From Rhea pennata (Eukaryota > Chordata > Aves > Rheiformes > Rheidae), in contig NC_084671.1 in the NCBI RefSeq assembly GCF_028389875.1, positions 26,505,083 to 26,569,082 of the forward strand: DNA of 64,000 nt, written 5' to 3'. Numbering within the stretch: the stretch's first letter is position 1; each line of letters starts with the position of its first letter. Of the stretch, positions 25,101 through 39,108 are shown piece by piece. The translations under genes and the position numbers were made by a program. The notes under the pieces were generated by a model, which did no database searches, was not told where the DNA came from, and saw only the letters and a list, made by a program, of their open reading frames with translations.

Positions 25101-28100
25101 GACAGGTAAGATCAACAGAAGAGCAAGTGAGGAAGGGCTGCAGGGTGAGATAGGAACAGGGAAGGGCACCTGCCTGGATCCGGTACAGGTATCCTCTTTA
25201 GCAGTTCTCTAACTCTGGTGTATGTGGGTGGCGAAGGCTGTGGTTCTTACTCCATTTTTACTCTTAGGCTTTCTCTCCTAAGCATTTTACCTGTCCTCAG
25301 TCACATTCCAGGTCCTCCCTAAAAGCTGAGTGTGAGTTCACAACGGCACAGTCAGTATTCAGCACAGCTATGTGGGCAAATACAACGCTTGCCTCACTTC
25401 CAACATATCCCCAGGCACTTTCTCATGTCTCTGTCCTCCAAGCCAACTAGGGGAGAAAAGGGGATGAGGTTTGGATTCTCTCTTCTCCTCTTCCCGGGTA
25501 CATACTCTCCTGCCCTGGTGATGACGTAACATGCAACTGGCAGTGCCTGGAAATCCTAATCGCAGATGGGACTGCCATGCTAGGCACTACGTAAGGACAC
25601 ACTAGACTGGGGGCTGTGCCCCCCGCCACGGGGGGCTGGAAATGGCAGCTCACCGAAGGTGCCCTCCGAGAGGCCCCTCAAAGCTGTGGCCGGGCTCTGA
25701 GGGTCTCTTCTGGCCCCGCTGTTGATCCTGCGGGCATTCACGCAGCAGCCACCAACAGGAGAACCCCCGGAGGAGTGACACCACCTCAGGTGCAGCATTT
25801 TGCAAAAGCCAAGCAGACTCGTTTTGATTTCAGGATCCAGGCATTCCTCCCCAGGTGAGTGTGTGGGCCTATTTCTAGTCCATAAACTGGCAAATTGTAT
25901 GGTCCAGGCACAGAAAAATGAGGAGGAAAATGACACTGCTTCTTGCCTTTTATGGGGCAATATGACCAGCAGGGCAGAGGGCTGGGGGAGGAGCGTGCCT
26001 CGGCACTTGCTGGCTGTTTCAGCTCTCTGCTACAACCAATGCTGCTGCTCTTAGTTTTAGAAAAAGAAGGGAGGCACCAGCCTCTTTGGCTGTCTGTGTT
26101 CATACAAATCCTATTTTCCTAAAACAGCTCTGCAAGGAAATAACTATTTCAGTCTATAATAGAAAAATATTAATAATAAGCCCTTCTGCTGGATTTAGGC
26201 TGATCTGCTTGATAAATATGAGAACTTTGTAGAAAATGACACTTCCTTCTCAGAGCAAATTTCATGGTATTTTGTCTTCCTTCTCTACACACACATTTTC
26301 CAATTATTCTGTACAATCCTGGTTTGTGAAACAGCCTTTTGCAGTCAGGCTTTCGAGTCTCCCCTCTCTTTCTCGCATTTGTTGTCTCCAGCCAGCCTGT
26401 TTTTTAAAAAGAAGCGACTGAAGAGCTCAAACTTCAAACACTTTCCAGTCAATAACACGGCTGAAACTGATCTATCTCTGAGGAAGATTTCAGCTTCAGC
26501 CAAGCTCTACATTTTGTCAAGGTGACATTCAGAGGGAAGGACTTATTCACCACCTTTAACCCGTTCTCTTCACAGACTAGCTGTAAACCAGCATAAGCTG
26601 GAAGCTTTTTAGGTACTTTGTCACAAGTCTGTGTGGCTTTTCCCAGCCTGTTATTCGTGCCAGGCCTTCCCACCACAGTTCCTGCCCCTGTTGGCTGACG
26701 AGGCTGGGTGCTCCCGATTTCTTTAATTAAACCATTCATGTAAGCCACTTCAGAATGGATTTAAGAACACAACCTTTGGCTCCCGGTTCAGAAAATCCTG
26801 GTCATGATATTGTTTCTATTTCCTGATCCTGTGTCTCCCAAGTCACAAAAGGCTTTCAAAGTTGGCTGCATAAACATTTACAATGGAAAAATTTATGCAA
26901 ATACATGTTAGTAGACATTTTTACAGCACTTTCCCTTTCTACAAAATCCCCACCATCACCCCACAAAAATATTTTCTCTATGTATCTACTGGTTAAAAGA
27001 CAAGTCAAGGGGGTTGTACAAAGCCCACTCAGTGGAAGCCACAGTCTTTATTCCAGTAAAACATTCCCCGACTGGCAACGCGGGCGCTAAGCCTGTGTAA
27101 CGCGACCGCCCCTCCTTCCTCCCGCTTGCCCTGGCTACTCCCCTGCAGCCGCCCTGCTCCCCCGCTCCCGCCAGAAAGGCCAAACTCTTCCCTCCCACGC
27201 GTTACTACAGGCGTCTTAACAAGCAGGCACGGAGGCTCTCCTCACGCTGCAAGTACCCCGCTCCCCGGGCACAGAGCTCCTACGATCCAACCCCACGCTG
27301 ATGGGGCAGCCAGCCGGCCCCACCGTCTCCGCAGGAGACATGCCCTCTGCCGCAGGCTCTGCTGTCACCAAACGTCTGACCTCAGCGGCGAGCAGTTAGA
27401 CCAGAGTCAGAAACAGCAGCAGCACCTTTGCCACTGCGAGAAACTCAGAAAGAAGCTACACTGACAAACCTGCCTGTAACTTCAGTGGAGGGGAGGGCGT
27501 GAAATACATTTTATTAATGTGCTGCACAGTGGCAGCAGACAGAATCAGACGGGCAGGACAGGGTCCCTCTGAGGCTCTCCTGATCTCTTCTGCGGGGACG
27601 GTGACTGTGTTATCTCTCTGTAATCCAAAGCCAGGAGCCTCAAACTTCACCTCAGCTACTGGCTTCAATCTTCTCTGGCCCCGGCCACTCCTGCCTCCAG
27701 AAATAACACCTGCTCCTCACAAACCCAGGTCGGGAGGCCCCAGTTCCCAGCCCCAGTCCTGAACTGGGAGTCAGGGCTGCCAGCTTGCCCTCCTCTCCAT
27801 CTCCTACATGACAATATTTCCCCCGTAAGCCACATGAGTGGGGCAGGTGGAATCACCATCACACCACGCACAGCTCCAGGGACTACTGCAAACCCCTTGT
27901 TGAGTGGGACACAGCACCGTAGAGGCCGGCAGGCCAAACACACCCTGAACCAGAGTGAGAAGGTGCCTGGGAGGGTACCAAGCTCGCTACTTTGCTTGTT
28001 AAATGTAAATAGCCAAGCTGGTAACAGGCTCTAAGAGACCAAGAGCTTATTTTCTTTTTGAGTACAACAACAGTATCTTGGATTATTCTCTCCTTCAGAA

Positions 28101-28470
28101 TCAGCGGTAAGACTATGGTGGTTTATTGCATTACAGCAGTAAATAAATGGGTTTGTTCAGCTTGCTCCCAACCCTACCCTATGCTGTGGCCCAGCTGGTG
28201 CATGCTCTGATGCGAGCTGCACCGCCCTTCACTGCGGCGTTTTGCTTCTGTACCGGAGAGGACATGAGGGAAGCCCCCCACCACAAGCGGGGACAAAAGT
28301 GTCCACGTGAAACACGAGGGTGAAAGTTGTACTTACAGCACGCAGAGTGCGTACGCCGAAGCAATTGACTCACTGGCCCGCACAAGGAAGCTGCCATCCT
28401 TGCCTACTTTGGAGAGCAGGTCCTCAGCCCTGGAGCGAGTAATGTTGCCGTGGTACCAGCACTGATCCAT
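1..28470 (-). CDS. INPP5D: INPP5D (SHIP1 inositol-5-phosphatase), 5' part, four coding exons
   Basis: SHIP1 removes the 5-phosphate from PI(3,4,5)P3 and damps PI3K signalling in blood cells. Its SH2 domain recruits it to phosphorylated receptor tails. The window holds coding exons 1-4 (28470-28337, 23369-23306, 3464-3314, 1272-1101), about 173 codons. They cover the N-terminal SH2 domain and the start of the linker; the catalytic 5-phosphatase domain lies beyond the left edge. Every junction has GT-AG ends and the reading frame is kept throughout: exons 1 and 2 give exactly 66 codons, as in human SHIP1. Identification rests on residue-by-residue similarity to mammalian SHIP1 as I remember it, including the FLVR arginine (R31), the core NCVYTYRILP, NMGLVxHLxYPVP and an acidic run before the linker. 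Synteny with NEU2 and NGEF supports it. INPPL1 (SHIP2) is a less likely alternative because the neighbours fit INPP5D. Confidence 0.95.
1101..1272 (-). CDS. INPP5D: INPP5D coding exon 4 (linker after SH2)
   Basis: The acceptor is cttccctgccag| and the donor is ACAAGCAG|gtgaga; the exon is 172 nt. It encodes residues 117-173, part of the proline-containing linker between the SH2 and catalytic domains. The recognisable segments are LPPRNI, KEVPSLPETSR and LPETLLQRLQCQDTS, which align with human LPPRNIP, KEVPF, ETSRPS and SETLFQRLQSMDTS. Conservation is weaker than in the SH2 exons, as expected for a flexible linker. The frame continues in phase 2 into an exon outside the window. Confidence 0.92.
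1273..3313 (-). other. INPP5D: INPP5D intron 3
   Basis: This is a 2.0-kb intron between the exon 3 donor (gtaaga) and the exon 4 acceptor (ctgccag). It contains overlapping open frames of 142 and 155 codons around 2225-2793. They show no recognisable domain, lie on opposite strands over the same bases and are judged accidental. Nothing else is supported. Confidence 0.85.
3314..3464 (-). CDS. INPP5D: INPP5D coding exon 3 (SH2 end, acidic linker)
   Basis: The acceptor is ttgtttcag| and the donor is GATGCTG|gtaaga; the exon is 151 nt. It encodes residues 67-116: ASEGVPVKYFESLEELIDFY, then KQENMGLVWHLKYPVP, then an acidic stretch rich in Glu and Asp. This is the C-terminal half of the SH2 domain (helix B and the last strand) followed by the start of the linker. 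The match to human SHIP1 (ASEGV, IDFYKxENMGLV, HLxYPVP) is strong. The exon ends in phase 1. Confidence 0.95.
6800..7030 (+). repeat. Decayed CR1/L3-type LINE fragment (3' end of RT ORF)
   Basis: The sequence follows the well-known 3' coding part of CR1-superfamily LINEs: a segment like 'ctatctggaccgctgcctcc' then 'agtctggggc', then 'actggagtcccaagaaagat' and 'gttggaaaacacgatctat', then 'aaagaaagcatgaaagaaaa', ending near 'cctcttacaaagaagatgg'. The order and spacing match the consensus that encodes the end of the reverse transcriptase. It is heavily mutated, without an intact frame, so the copy is old. The family call is from memory of the consensus; the subfamily is not resolved. Confidence 0.7.
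8740..9010. other. GC- and CpG-rich patch in INPP5D intron 2
   Basis: About 270 bp are rich in G+C with many CpG dinucleotides (ggccggcgaag, gcggcgggaccgagcacgg and similar) in otherwise AT-leaning intron. Long open frames of up to 221 codons cross it on both strands because stop codons are rare in GC-rich DNA. None looks like a known protein. It could be a small CpG island or an unmethylated regulatory patch. No splice-supported exon is evident. Confidence 0.4.
10800..10950. repeat. Possible ancient interspersed repeat
   Basis: The stretch containing 'cttctgtaattttatcgcaa', then 'gtcctcggctttttggtttt', then 'cttcagctcttggggtcaaa' resembles an interspersed repeat I recall recurring in turtle, crocodile and bird DNA. 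I cannot name the family with confidence. No coding potential is seen. Confidence 0.3.
13440..13640. promoter_or_regulatory. CpG-island-like patch in INPP5D intron 2
   Basis: Roughly 200 bp are very GC-rich and dense in CpG, with clusters such as gggccgggccgggggccgg, cgcgcggcccgtccccgcgc and gcggcggctcacgcgctcgcc. GC content drops sharply on both sides and the right flank is AT-rich. This is the strongest CpG island in the window. Such islands usually mark promoters, so an alternative INPP5D promoter or a non-coding transcript start is possible. The open frame crossing it (13452-13661, Arg/Ala-rich) is compositional and not a recognised protein. Confidence 0.45.
14080..14545 (+). pseudogene. 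hAT-family transposase remnant (C-terminal dimerisation region)
   Basis: An open stretch (14148-14402) encodes FIPTSDATAERTFSLYKQI. This matches the signature of the hAT C-terminal dimerisation domain, [IV]P-x-S-[ND]-A-x-x-ER-x-FS. Upstream in the same frame is LDMDCLYEEFCIL, and downstream, after in-frame stops, is INFSPAYKECQELYKLI. These resemble the flanks of that domain in ZBED/SCAND3-like hAT proteins. The frame is broken by TGA codons at about 14400 and 14446 and by a TAA at about 14505, so it is dead. AATAAA-type signals follow at about 14561 and 14671 and may be its old 3' end. I did not identify terminal inverted repeats. Confidence 0.6.
16053..16075 (+). repeat. Poly-A run (23 A)
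   Basis: There are 23 consecutive A after 'ggaaagg'. It could be the tail of an old retroposed sequence or simple slippage. No parent sequence is recognised upstream. Confidence 0.9.
16567..16857 (+). repeat. Purine-only satellite tract: (A)n, (AAAAAGG)n, (GGAAA)n, (AAGAG)n
   Basis: Almost 290 bp on the plus strand consist only of A and G. The repeat unit changes along the tract: poly-A, then AAAAAGG-like units, then GGAAA from about 16700, then AAGAG from about 16785 to 16857. Lys/Arg/Glu-rich or Phe/Leu/Ser-rich open frames across it are artefacts of the repeat. The tract is a polypurine-polypyrimidine mirror-type sequence able in principle to form triplex DNA. Confidence 0.95.
18255..18335 (+). 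repeat. MIR-type SINE fragment
   Basis: The sequence 'ctcagttccctgtttgtaaa' followed by 'atgggaacaag' matches the conserved MIR core consensus (ctcagtttcctcatctgtaa then aatggggataa). Only the core is recognisable and the flanks have decayed. Confidence 0.6.
21270..21296 (+). repeat. (TG)n microsatellite
   Basis: A nearly perfect TG dinucleotide run of about 13 units is followed by gcgcat. Confidence 0.95.
23306..23369 (-). CDS. INPP5D: INPP5D coding exon 2 (SH2 middle)
   Basis: This small 64-nt exon is bounded by an acceptor ending ctgttccag and a donor CAG|gtaagt. Together with exon 1 it gives the residues LFRNCVYTYRILPDKENKL and then IVQ, ending at codon 66 in phase 0. The segment is the central beta-sheet of the SH2 domain and is nearly identical to mammalian SHIP1 over NCVYTYRILP. 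It lies about 5 kb from exon 1 and about 20 kb from exon 3. Confidence 0.95.
23370..28336 (-). other. INPP5D: INPP5D intron 1 (about 5 kb)
   Basis: This runs from the exon 1 donor gtaagt to the exon 2 acceptor. It contains a moderately GC-rich stretch at about 27.1-27.4 kb and several short open frames without recognisable products. I see no repeat family or RNA gene that I can name. Confidence 0.8.
28337..28470 (-). CDS. INPP5D: INPP5D coding exon 1 (start codon, first half of SH2)
   Basis: The exon starts at ATG 28470-28468 (protein MDQCWYHGNITR...) and ends in GTGCT before the donor gtaagt at 28336. It encodes residues 1-44 plus two bases of codon 45. It carries the WYHGNI start typical of SH2 domains and the phosphotyrosine-binding motif GSFLVRAS, with the key Arg at residue 31. 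The length of 134 nt leaves phase 2, which is completed by the first base of exon 2. The start matches the human N-terminus in position, so no upstream coding exon is needed. Upstream sequence on this strand is purine-rich and carries ETS-type motifs. Confidence 0.95.
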
Positions 28471-28539
28471 CGCTGGTGTTGGAGGAAACCTGAATGCCAG
28501 CACAGGAGCTGCCTGTGTGCCTGTGTGTCTGTGTAACGA

Positions 28540-28690
28540 TCAAGCAGCTTCAGCTCACCAGCTTCCTGTTTCAATAGCGCAGAGAGGGAAAGGAAACTCA
28601 GCCACGGACAACTTCCTCAACTCAAACAGCTCAGAGAGTGAGTGTGACATTTTCCTGCAGCCCCTGCTCTCTCTCTTCATGCTACAAGTG
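28540..28690 (-). promoter_or_regulatory. INPP5D: Probable INPP5D proximal promoter / 5' UTR with ETS motifs
   Basis: On the minus strand upstream of the start codon there is a GAGGAAGT box (complement at 28611-28618) and an ACAGGAAGC box (complement at 28561-28569). Both are ETS-family core sites, and GAGGAAGT is the classic PU.1 form. No TATA box is visible. Myeloid and lymphoid promoters are often TATA-less with PU.1 sites near the transcription start, which fits a haematopoietic gene. That this segment is the promoter is inference from position and motifs only. Confidence 0.4.
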
Positions 28691-28699
28691 AAGTGAGTA

Positions 28700-31600
28700 G
28701 CAAGCTCTCATTCCCTGCCTTTCCCTCCACCTTCACATCCTAACACTTTGCGTCAAAAGCCCCAGCTGGGGATCTGGTCTGCACCCTGACTGATTCAGTC
28801 CCACAGGCTTTAGTGGCCTCCTGTCCCATTTATGATGTGTTACAAGACCCTTTGAGTCTCCATCTTTTTTATGTCTGTCTTCCCTGCCTGCTACAGGTCT
28901 CCATGGGGAATAGGTAGATCCCACACTGATCAGAAATACCCTGGGCATTAGGATCCTCAGCACTAACTGCTCCATTCCTGTCTTGTGTACTCCTCACATA
29001 GAGCTAGGTGTGAGGAGGGGACTTGAAAGAACTCAGTAAATTACCCCTGTATGTCTCCATGCACGGCAGCTGGCTTAGAGGCTGATTTGTCCAGGAGACT
29101 GTGACGAACGCTTCCTGACGCTTACTGTTGCATGGATTCAAAGGTCTTTCCTAGTCTAAATCCCCAAAGATGGGATGGAGCAGAGTAATTCTGGCAACCT
29201 GCGTCAGAGAGGGGAGAACTGGAGGCTTTCGCTTCCTTTTTTTTTGTTTGCACATCTGTCCTTTGCCTGTGCCCTGTGTGGCATGCTCAGCGCTGCATCG
29301 CCAAGGCAGTGCCACAGAGGCGTGTTTGCAGCCGCCACAGGCTACTGTCCGCGGGGCACACGCGAGTGCCTCGCCTCGGCCGCCAGCCTCTCTGCGTTTG
29401 AGGGAAGTGCTTCTGCACAGCTACATTTGAGCTGTAACTAAAAGCAGTTGCCAGGCAGGGACTCTGCCTGGGGCTCCGAGTACCACGGGAGAGTCCCCAG
29501 GCGATGCAAAGACACGTCTAGCCGTATGTAAACCTCACCTGCCAGGGCCTGGGGAAGTGCTGTGGCCTTGGTACGTGGGTCCTCCAGGGGACAGCAGACT
29601 GCTGCCCCCCTGCAGCAAGGCAGGCGAGAGCAGCCGCAAACTGGACGGGGAGAGCCTAGAACTTGGGGTGGAGAGGTTGCATAAACCAGTACAGCCTAGT
29701 GTTCCTCCCCATCTGTCTTCCTTGTGCTTTCAGTTGTCCAAACATCTACTCTGCAGCGTCCAGTTTGATTTCTGTTGCTGAGATTAAACTGTCGGCATCA
29801 GCCTAACTGCGAAGCTCAGAGTGCAAAATTGTGGGACCACTGTAGGACCCCGCTGAATGTGCAGAGCTGCCATGTGCAAGGCTTCCCATCCAAGCTGAGC
29901 AAGCGCTGCTTGCAGGCAAAAATTAGCTCAGCTGGACCTGTTCTACAGCCTCACTAAGCTCCACACAGGGCTTTGGGAACCGAACTCCCATTGATTTAGG
30001 TGCCTAAACAGGAGTCGGATGCTGGAAGCCATGGCATAGCTTCACATGGACATTAGCTGTAGGCTTTTGTAAGCTATAACATGGTTGCAACTCCTATTGC
30101 CCACTGTGAAGAGTTCCTGCAGGTGGCAAGAGGCTTGTTTACCCACTTTGACAGTTTTGCCCTGCTGCAGTGTGCTGCTAACCTCATCTGTGACGTCCGA
30201 AGCTTACAGTATAGCTGCAGCAGGAAGCTGAGCAGCTCTGAACGTCAAAGCACTGCTTGACCTCACAGCGCTCTCCACGCAGCGGAGCCATTTGTGGATG
30301 CAGAACAGATGGAGCTGCTGCACAAGGTAAGTACGGCTGGAATGAAACCGTCCTCGGAGAGCTTCTGCTGCTCTATGGCAAATTAAGATAGGGTAACAGA
30401 GGGGTAAAAGCTAGAAGACTGATGAGCTGGATGTTTAATACCTAACTCCTACCCACCCCTCCACTAGCTTCAGCATATAGCAAGCTACTGCTATTTCCTT
30501 CAAATACGTGAATCCTGTGCCCAGCTGCACAGAACTTCTCAACTTGGAGATATAAACAGGGGACAGGATCCAAGCACTTGTGATGATTGTGGCACTAAGA
30601 TGTGCAGGCTGATTTCTGCATGGGTTTCTTGGTCCTAAAAGAAAGCATAGCACAGCCCAGGGTGCTCAAAGGATGAATCCCAGTGCACTAATACAAAACA
30701 GCTGTGTGATGCCTAATGGCTCATGCGCAGGACTGCCTCAAAAGGAAGCGGTGTCTATTTTACTTTACATGGAGCTAGCATGTGAAGTCTGCAACACTGG
30801 GGAAAGACTGATCCCTGCATGGTCCTGAGCTATCTGCAGCCTGATTCCCAAAGCCTAGCTTGTACCTTACTCAGTCCTGCACAGAGACAAGACACTCTTC
30901 TCCAGCAGATACACCGTTCGTTTTCTTTCCATTTGTGCCTGTGTCAGAGAAGGCCGGGGAGTAGATCTGAGAAAGAAGATATTAGAGGAGTTATCTAGAG
31001 GGGAGCTACAACATTTCCCATAGAGGGGAAGTGCAGGTATCTGTGCCCTCAGTTACAGGCCAGGTGAAATTGTGCAGATGATGACATTATAGATCAAGTG
31101 ACGCTACTGACGTAGTGAGCACAACCCTAGGCTTCCACAAGGAATAGAAGAGCATATACTGTCATCCTGCAGCTGGGGCAAAGCACCACATAAGGGGTCC
31201 CCTCATAAAGCAAAACAGTAGGTACACCCATCAGACAAATCCGAAGCAGACTCAACAGAATCTATTAGATAACCGCAGCAGCAGCAATATTTCTTTTTAA
31301 TTTACTTGAAAGAATGAGGCCACAGACAAAGAACTGGAACACATTTTGATGTTGGATAATCAAAAATTGCAGCCCTGGCAGCCTGTGGATAAAGTAAACA
31401 TTACTTTTCTTTATATTGGGATGTTAGTCCAAGTTGTCTCTAAGATATGGCGGTAGACATTTTTTATCTGAACTGGCTTTGCTGCAGACATCAGGTAGTA
31501 CCGTAGCAGCTGGCTGTGAATTCACCAGCCTGTCAAGGGCCAGTGGAAACACAACGTCTGCAGCATCGCTCAGCATGTACCAGGGTCACCCGAAATCCCA

Positions 31601-33314
31601 CCACACATCCAGCCTGTATCAGCAATAGCACTGCCAGGCTTGGCCAGATGAAAAGTGCTCTAAGAGGCGTTTTCATGTCATGAAATAAAAGTATGCTTGA
31701 CAAGGGAAGTTAAATCTACAGGACAGCACTTAGCCGTGCTGGAGTCTAAATATAGCATTCCCTCATCAGGCATCAGTAACAGACTATTGGCCACAAAAGC
31801 ATATTTAGACTCCGGCCTACATCAAAAGAGCGGATGAATAATACTCACAAAGTACTGGTTAGTGAGCTGCTCGGTGCTTTGCAGCTACTCCAGCCCAGCG
31901 TGTTACTGGCCTGCTGCTTGGGAAGGGCTTGGCAAATTACAGCCATAGTTGTGCGGGCTGTGAGATCGCTTCGCTCCCTTTGTGCAGCAGCTCCAGGTGC
32001 CCTGCAACAAACCTAGATGAGTGAGAAAAATCAGGGACCTTCCTCCTTCATCAACAGAGCAAACACACACCTTTTCCTTGGCGCTACTCCATACATGCAC
32101 ACACGCAGCATATAGCACACGGCAAACAAGCACGGAATGGTTCTTAAAGCAGAATCTTGCCCAGAGACGTGGTTTAACCTTTTCTGGCTCCATCTGCTCT
32201 GAAGCATCTCCCTCGGTAGCAATTCATTTCTGGTCACTCTCTTTATCTAGGTACAGTATAGTACCTCCTTTCAGATGGCATCTCAGCCTCAAAAGAGGCT
32301 CTCTCTCACCAAAATTAGGGCTGTTTCCTTCAGAGACCTGCTGAAAATGCATCTATCTTGGAAATCCTGCAGCTTGAGCACTCTCATGCTGCTCAGGCCC
32401 CCTGTCCTCTCGCATCTGTGCCTTTGCAATTTGCTGGAAGCAGGGCAGTGGTATTTGTTAAATGCACTGCCCCACATGCCAAAAATGTTCTCTAACAGCA
32501 AGAGCCGTACTTTCAAGACACGGGATTGCCAGAGTTAAGAGCAGCTTCTCTATGGTCTATAGCTTAGCACTTGTGTTAAACAGACCTGCAATTATTTCCC
32601 CTCCTGACTATAAATTGGGAGCTCCCTCTGCAGACCTGTCCCGATCTTGCACTTCTGATACAGGCAAAGCGCCATTTCTGCCACTTGCCCCAGCTCCGAA
32701 CCTTGCGTTTTGCCTTCATGTGTCCCACTGTCACTGCCTGGGGAGAGGAACGGCTGGGCCATGTGAGGTTGCGGTTTCCTTGCACATGGGAAGTTGCAGC
32801 TACTTAGCGCAGCGTAAGCAAAAGGGCAACAGGCAAGAGCAGACAGCCTGGGAAGCGAGGATAAGGCTAAGCCGGAGAGAAGTATGGCTCCGAAGGGCCT
32901 GCGAACTCGAGAAGGCAACCTTGACGCCAGTGCAGAAGTGGGTAGGGAATAAGCTGAGACCTCACATGGCCTCTCCGACCAGCAAGCCATTAAAGCTACC
33001 GTCTCCAGCACCCAAAGGAGTGCGCCTAACCAGAGCCACAGCAGTCTTCTGCAGGAGATAACTGCAGGCGGAGGGGGAAGCCCAGTGTCCTCAGCAGCTC
33101 TCTCTCCACAGCTCAGCGTAAATCGCTGTCACCTTTGCGCTGCCTGCACGTGCATCCGTCGTCAAGCCTATCGGAAGCCCAGAGGTAAAAAGCCTCATAT
33201 GAAAGTCATGCTTGCTTTGAGGACGAGATGCTTAAAATGGCAGCCAAAGGGAGAGGCAAGGAAGGAGAACAGGTAAGGAAAAACAAAAGCAAAAACATTT
33301 TTAGTTTCAGTATG
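28700..33314. other. INPP5D-NEU2 intergenic spacer
   Basis: About 4.6 kb lie between the INPP5D 5' region and the inferred NEU2 poly(A) signal. The open frames here, the longest being 199 codons at 32462-33061, carry no recognisable domain. I see no RNA gene and no clear repeat family. Because both genes are on the minus strand, regulatory sequence for INPP5D is expected here, but no element can be pinned down by eye. Confidence 0.7.
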
Positions 33315-33320
33315 TTTAAT
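33315..33320 (-). terminator. NEU2: Candidate NEU2 poly(A) signal (ATTAAA)
   Basis: On the minus strand an ATTAAA hexamer, the commonest variant of AATAAA, lies about 137 nt after the NEU2 stop codon. This distance would give a short 3' UTR. No canonical AATAAA was noticed closer to the stop. Use of this site is inferred. Confidence 0.4.
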
Positions 33321-33456
33321 AGACTTTGTAATTTATAGATGTCACAAGCCAACAACAAACAGGGTGAAACAAAAACCTTTGGCTGAAAGATGAGAAGTGA
33401 AAGGGAGAAGCATCAGGAAAGGTGGTTTTCTGAGGGACCCTGGAAAGGTTTGACGC

Positions 33457-36508
<3,052 letters not shown>

Positions 36509-39108
36509 TCAAGGAGACCTATCCTGCACTGAAATGCAATTTCTGCTCCTTTCGGTTTCACTTTCTTCTTGTGCCCTTACAAACAGAACCCACGTGTTCT
36601 AGCTCACAACACAGAGACCAAACTTACTCTGGGAACAGCCAGGTTGATTTTACTGAAGTAAGGTAAGACCATTAAATACAGTTAATGAAAAAGTTTTTTT
36701 TCCTAATGAAATTTGCAGGCTGGGACTTTTGTGGGTTAACTTTGTAATTGAGAAGATTGTTGATAATCAGACATTTTAGTATTTCCCTTAAGAAGAGCAT
36801 TACTGTCCTCCTTTGATGATGTTTCCAAAATAAGATATGGAATTTCTGCTTTGCTAAATGTGAGCTCTGAATCCCATAAAGGTGACACACTGACACAACT
36901 CCTGACCCCAGCTCTGCCCTCATTTGAAGGTGGTAAGCACCGAGGGTGGAAAAAGAAAGAAAAAAAAACATTTTTTTTAATTCTCCCTCCTCCCTCATCA
37001 GATGAAAGAAGTTAATGGTGTCTAAATGGTCCCAGTTGGAAGGTGTCAACCAGCTGGAGCTCAGAGGTGTGAGTGTGCCAGGTGAGGGCCCAAGGTACAG
37101 GACTTAAGATTTCTAACTGGAAGGGTGAAGACTGCTGCCGGCCTGAAGCAGCCAAGCAGTGACTCACAGGATCAAGCACAGGCTCCTAAGGGCCCCACAG
37201 CACTTGAAAACAAAGTGATCAACTGTATGGAGTTACTGTTGGCTAATGCATTGGATAGGAATGCTGGTCAGGCAAGAAAAGCCTCATCATTCGTACAGTT
37301 ACTCAGGAGCAATGCTAACGAGAGAGACAACATGAGGGGCCACTGTGGAAGCTGGTTCTACACATCTGCTCTGTGTTATGGCCCTGCACAGTCCCTCTTT
37401 CTGCCCTCCGGCCCACTCTGCCTAAGTCCTCTTGCAGCAAGCCTCTCCCATGGACTGATCTACTTTGATAAAAACTCACTGGCTCAAGGGAATGATGTCT
37501 GAGCATTGAGAAAGAGAGAGAGAAATCTCTCTGACATGATGCACCAGAGGCTGAAGGCCTGATTATTCTCTGCTCAGCAGCAGCAGAAGAAAAAAAATCT
37601 TTTTTAAAAAAAATCAAGCCTTAGATCTCTGACGCATCGAGTGGGTAGGATGGCAGGGAGAAAATGACAATACACTATGAGTAAGAAATTCAAATGCCTC
37701 CTACCTCAGCTGAGGCAAGACTTGCAATGCTCTTAGTTAAGGATTCTCCTATTTACCTCAGTCTTGAAAGGCTCTATAGTGGCTACTGGGCACGTGTCAC
37801 ATCCTTACCTTTTTGAAGGCTGTCTTGCTAATTCAGAGCTAGATGGAGGTAAACTGGAGATCACTTATGCAGCTGCAGAGAAGGTGTATCTATCTGGAGA
37901 GAAGTTTTCACCTTCTGTTTTGCAAGAGAGAAAAGAAGACGATGTTAGCAGTCAGCCTAACTACATAAACTGGCTAACAATGTTTTCTTTACAGTGCTGA
38001 TTACTGATTTGGGACAGCTTGGATGAGTTCAGTTCAGCCTCCAGACACAGGACAAGCACATTATGATCTGATCTCGATCCACAGCTACACAGCAAGCACT
38101 CCAATATTTCTTGCTTTCACCTTTCTTACGCTGTAAGTATCAATGAGATTTTTGAACTTGTAGCACCGTTCAGAAAAAAAAAAAAAGTCTGAACTGCATT
38201 GCATTTGCTAAAGCCAGCTGTACAGACTGGAGCAAGGCGCAGACCCACTGTCACTCAGAGGCAAAGCCACTAGAGAGAGAGATCTGTCTCAAAAGGGCAG
38301 CTTCTCCCTCCTTTTCGTCACTGAAGATAGAGCAGCCTGAAAAGAAATGCAGCAGAACCACTACTGTACCAAAATATTACTAGGGATTGATCTCAGCTAT
38401 CCATGCAGCAGTATGAAGAACATAGGAAGGCCTCCTTGAACAGATAGCTGGGTTGTACAGCACATACTAGCGTGCATCTAGCTATTTATATAGACCATGG
38501 TCTTGGCTGTGTTCTCGCAGCTCCTGTAACAGAAGCTCAGAGTCCTTCCAGACTATTTAAAGGGAGATTAGTCAGTCTCTTCCTAGTGCAATAGAGTACC
38601 TAACCCGCTCTGGTACTGCATGCCTGCTCCCACTGGGCCTTACCTCCTAGTGTGCCTGGGTGGGACCCAGCGCTGCAGGCTCCCTGCGCCCTACCTGCCA
38701 AGGTAGGGCAAGAGGGAGGCCAGCAGAAAGGAACTGGGGCTGCCCTACAAAGCCCTGACGCTGGGGAGAGACCAGGCTGCAGGAAAGGCTCTGAGACAGC
38801 GCTACAGCATGGGGGTCTTGGAGAGGAACGGCCTACGGCACCCTGTACGAGCCTGTCATCTTCTGCGCTCCTCCTCTTAGGCTCTCCATGCAGGAGCACA
38901 GATCTGCTCAGTGTGGGTGTCACAGTGCTCTTCTCCTCTTGTTGCCAAACGGGGAATGAGGGAAGGCGAGATGCTACAAGGCTGGGAATAGCTGCCATAG
39001 AAACAAGCTGGAGGTTCCTGGCCACAGCATCCTGGAGCACAACCGAGGAACACGCTGGAACTAAGCCACTCTGCCATCTATCCAGAGACTGTACAGGATA
39101 CATGTGAG

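Noticed and set aside
32462-33061. 199-codon plus-strand open frame upstream of the NEU2 3' end
   Set aside because: No domain, repeat-free random-looking composition, and overlapping open frames on the other strand.
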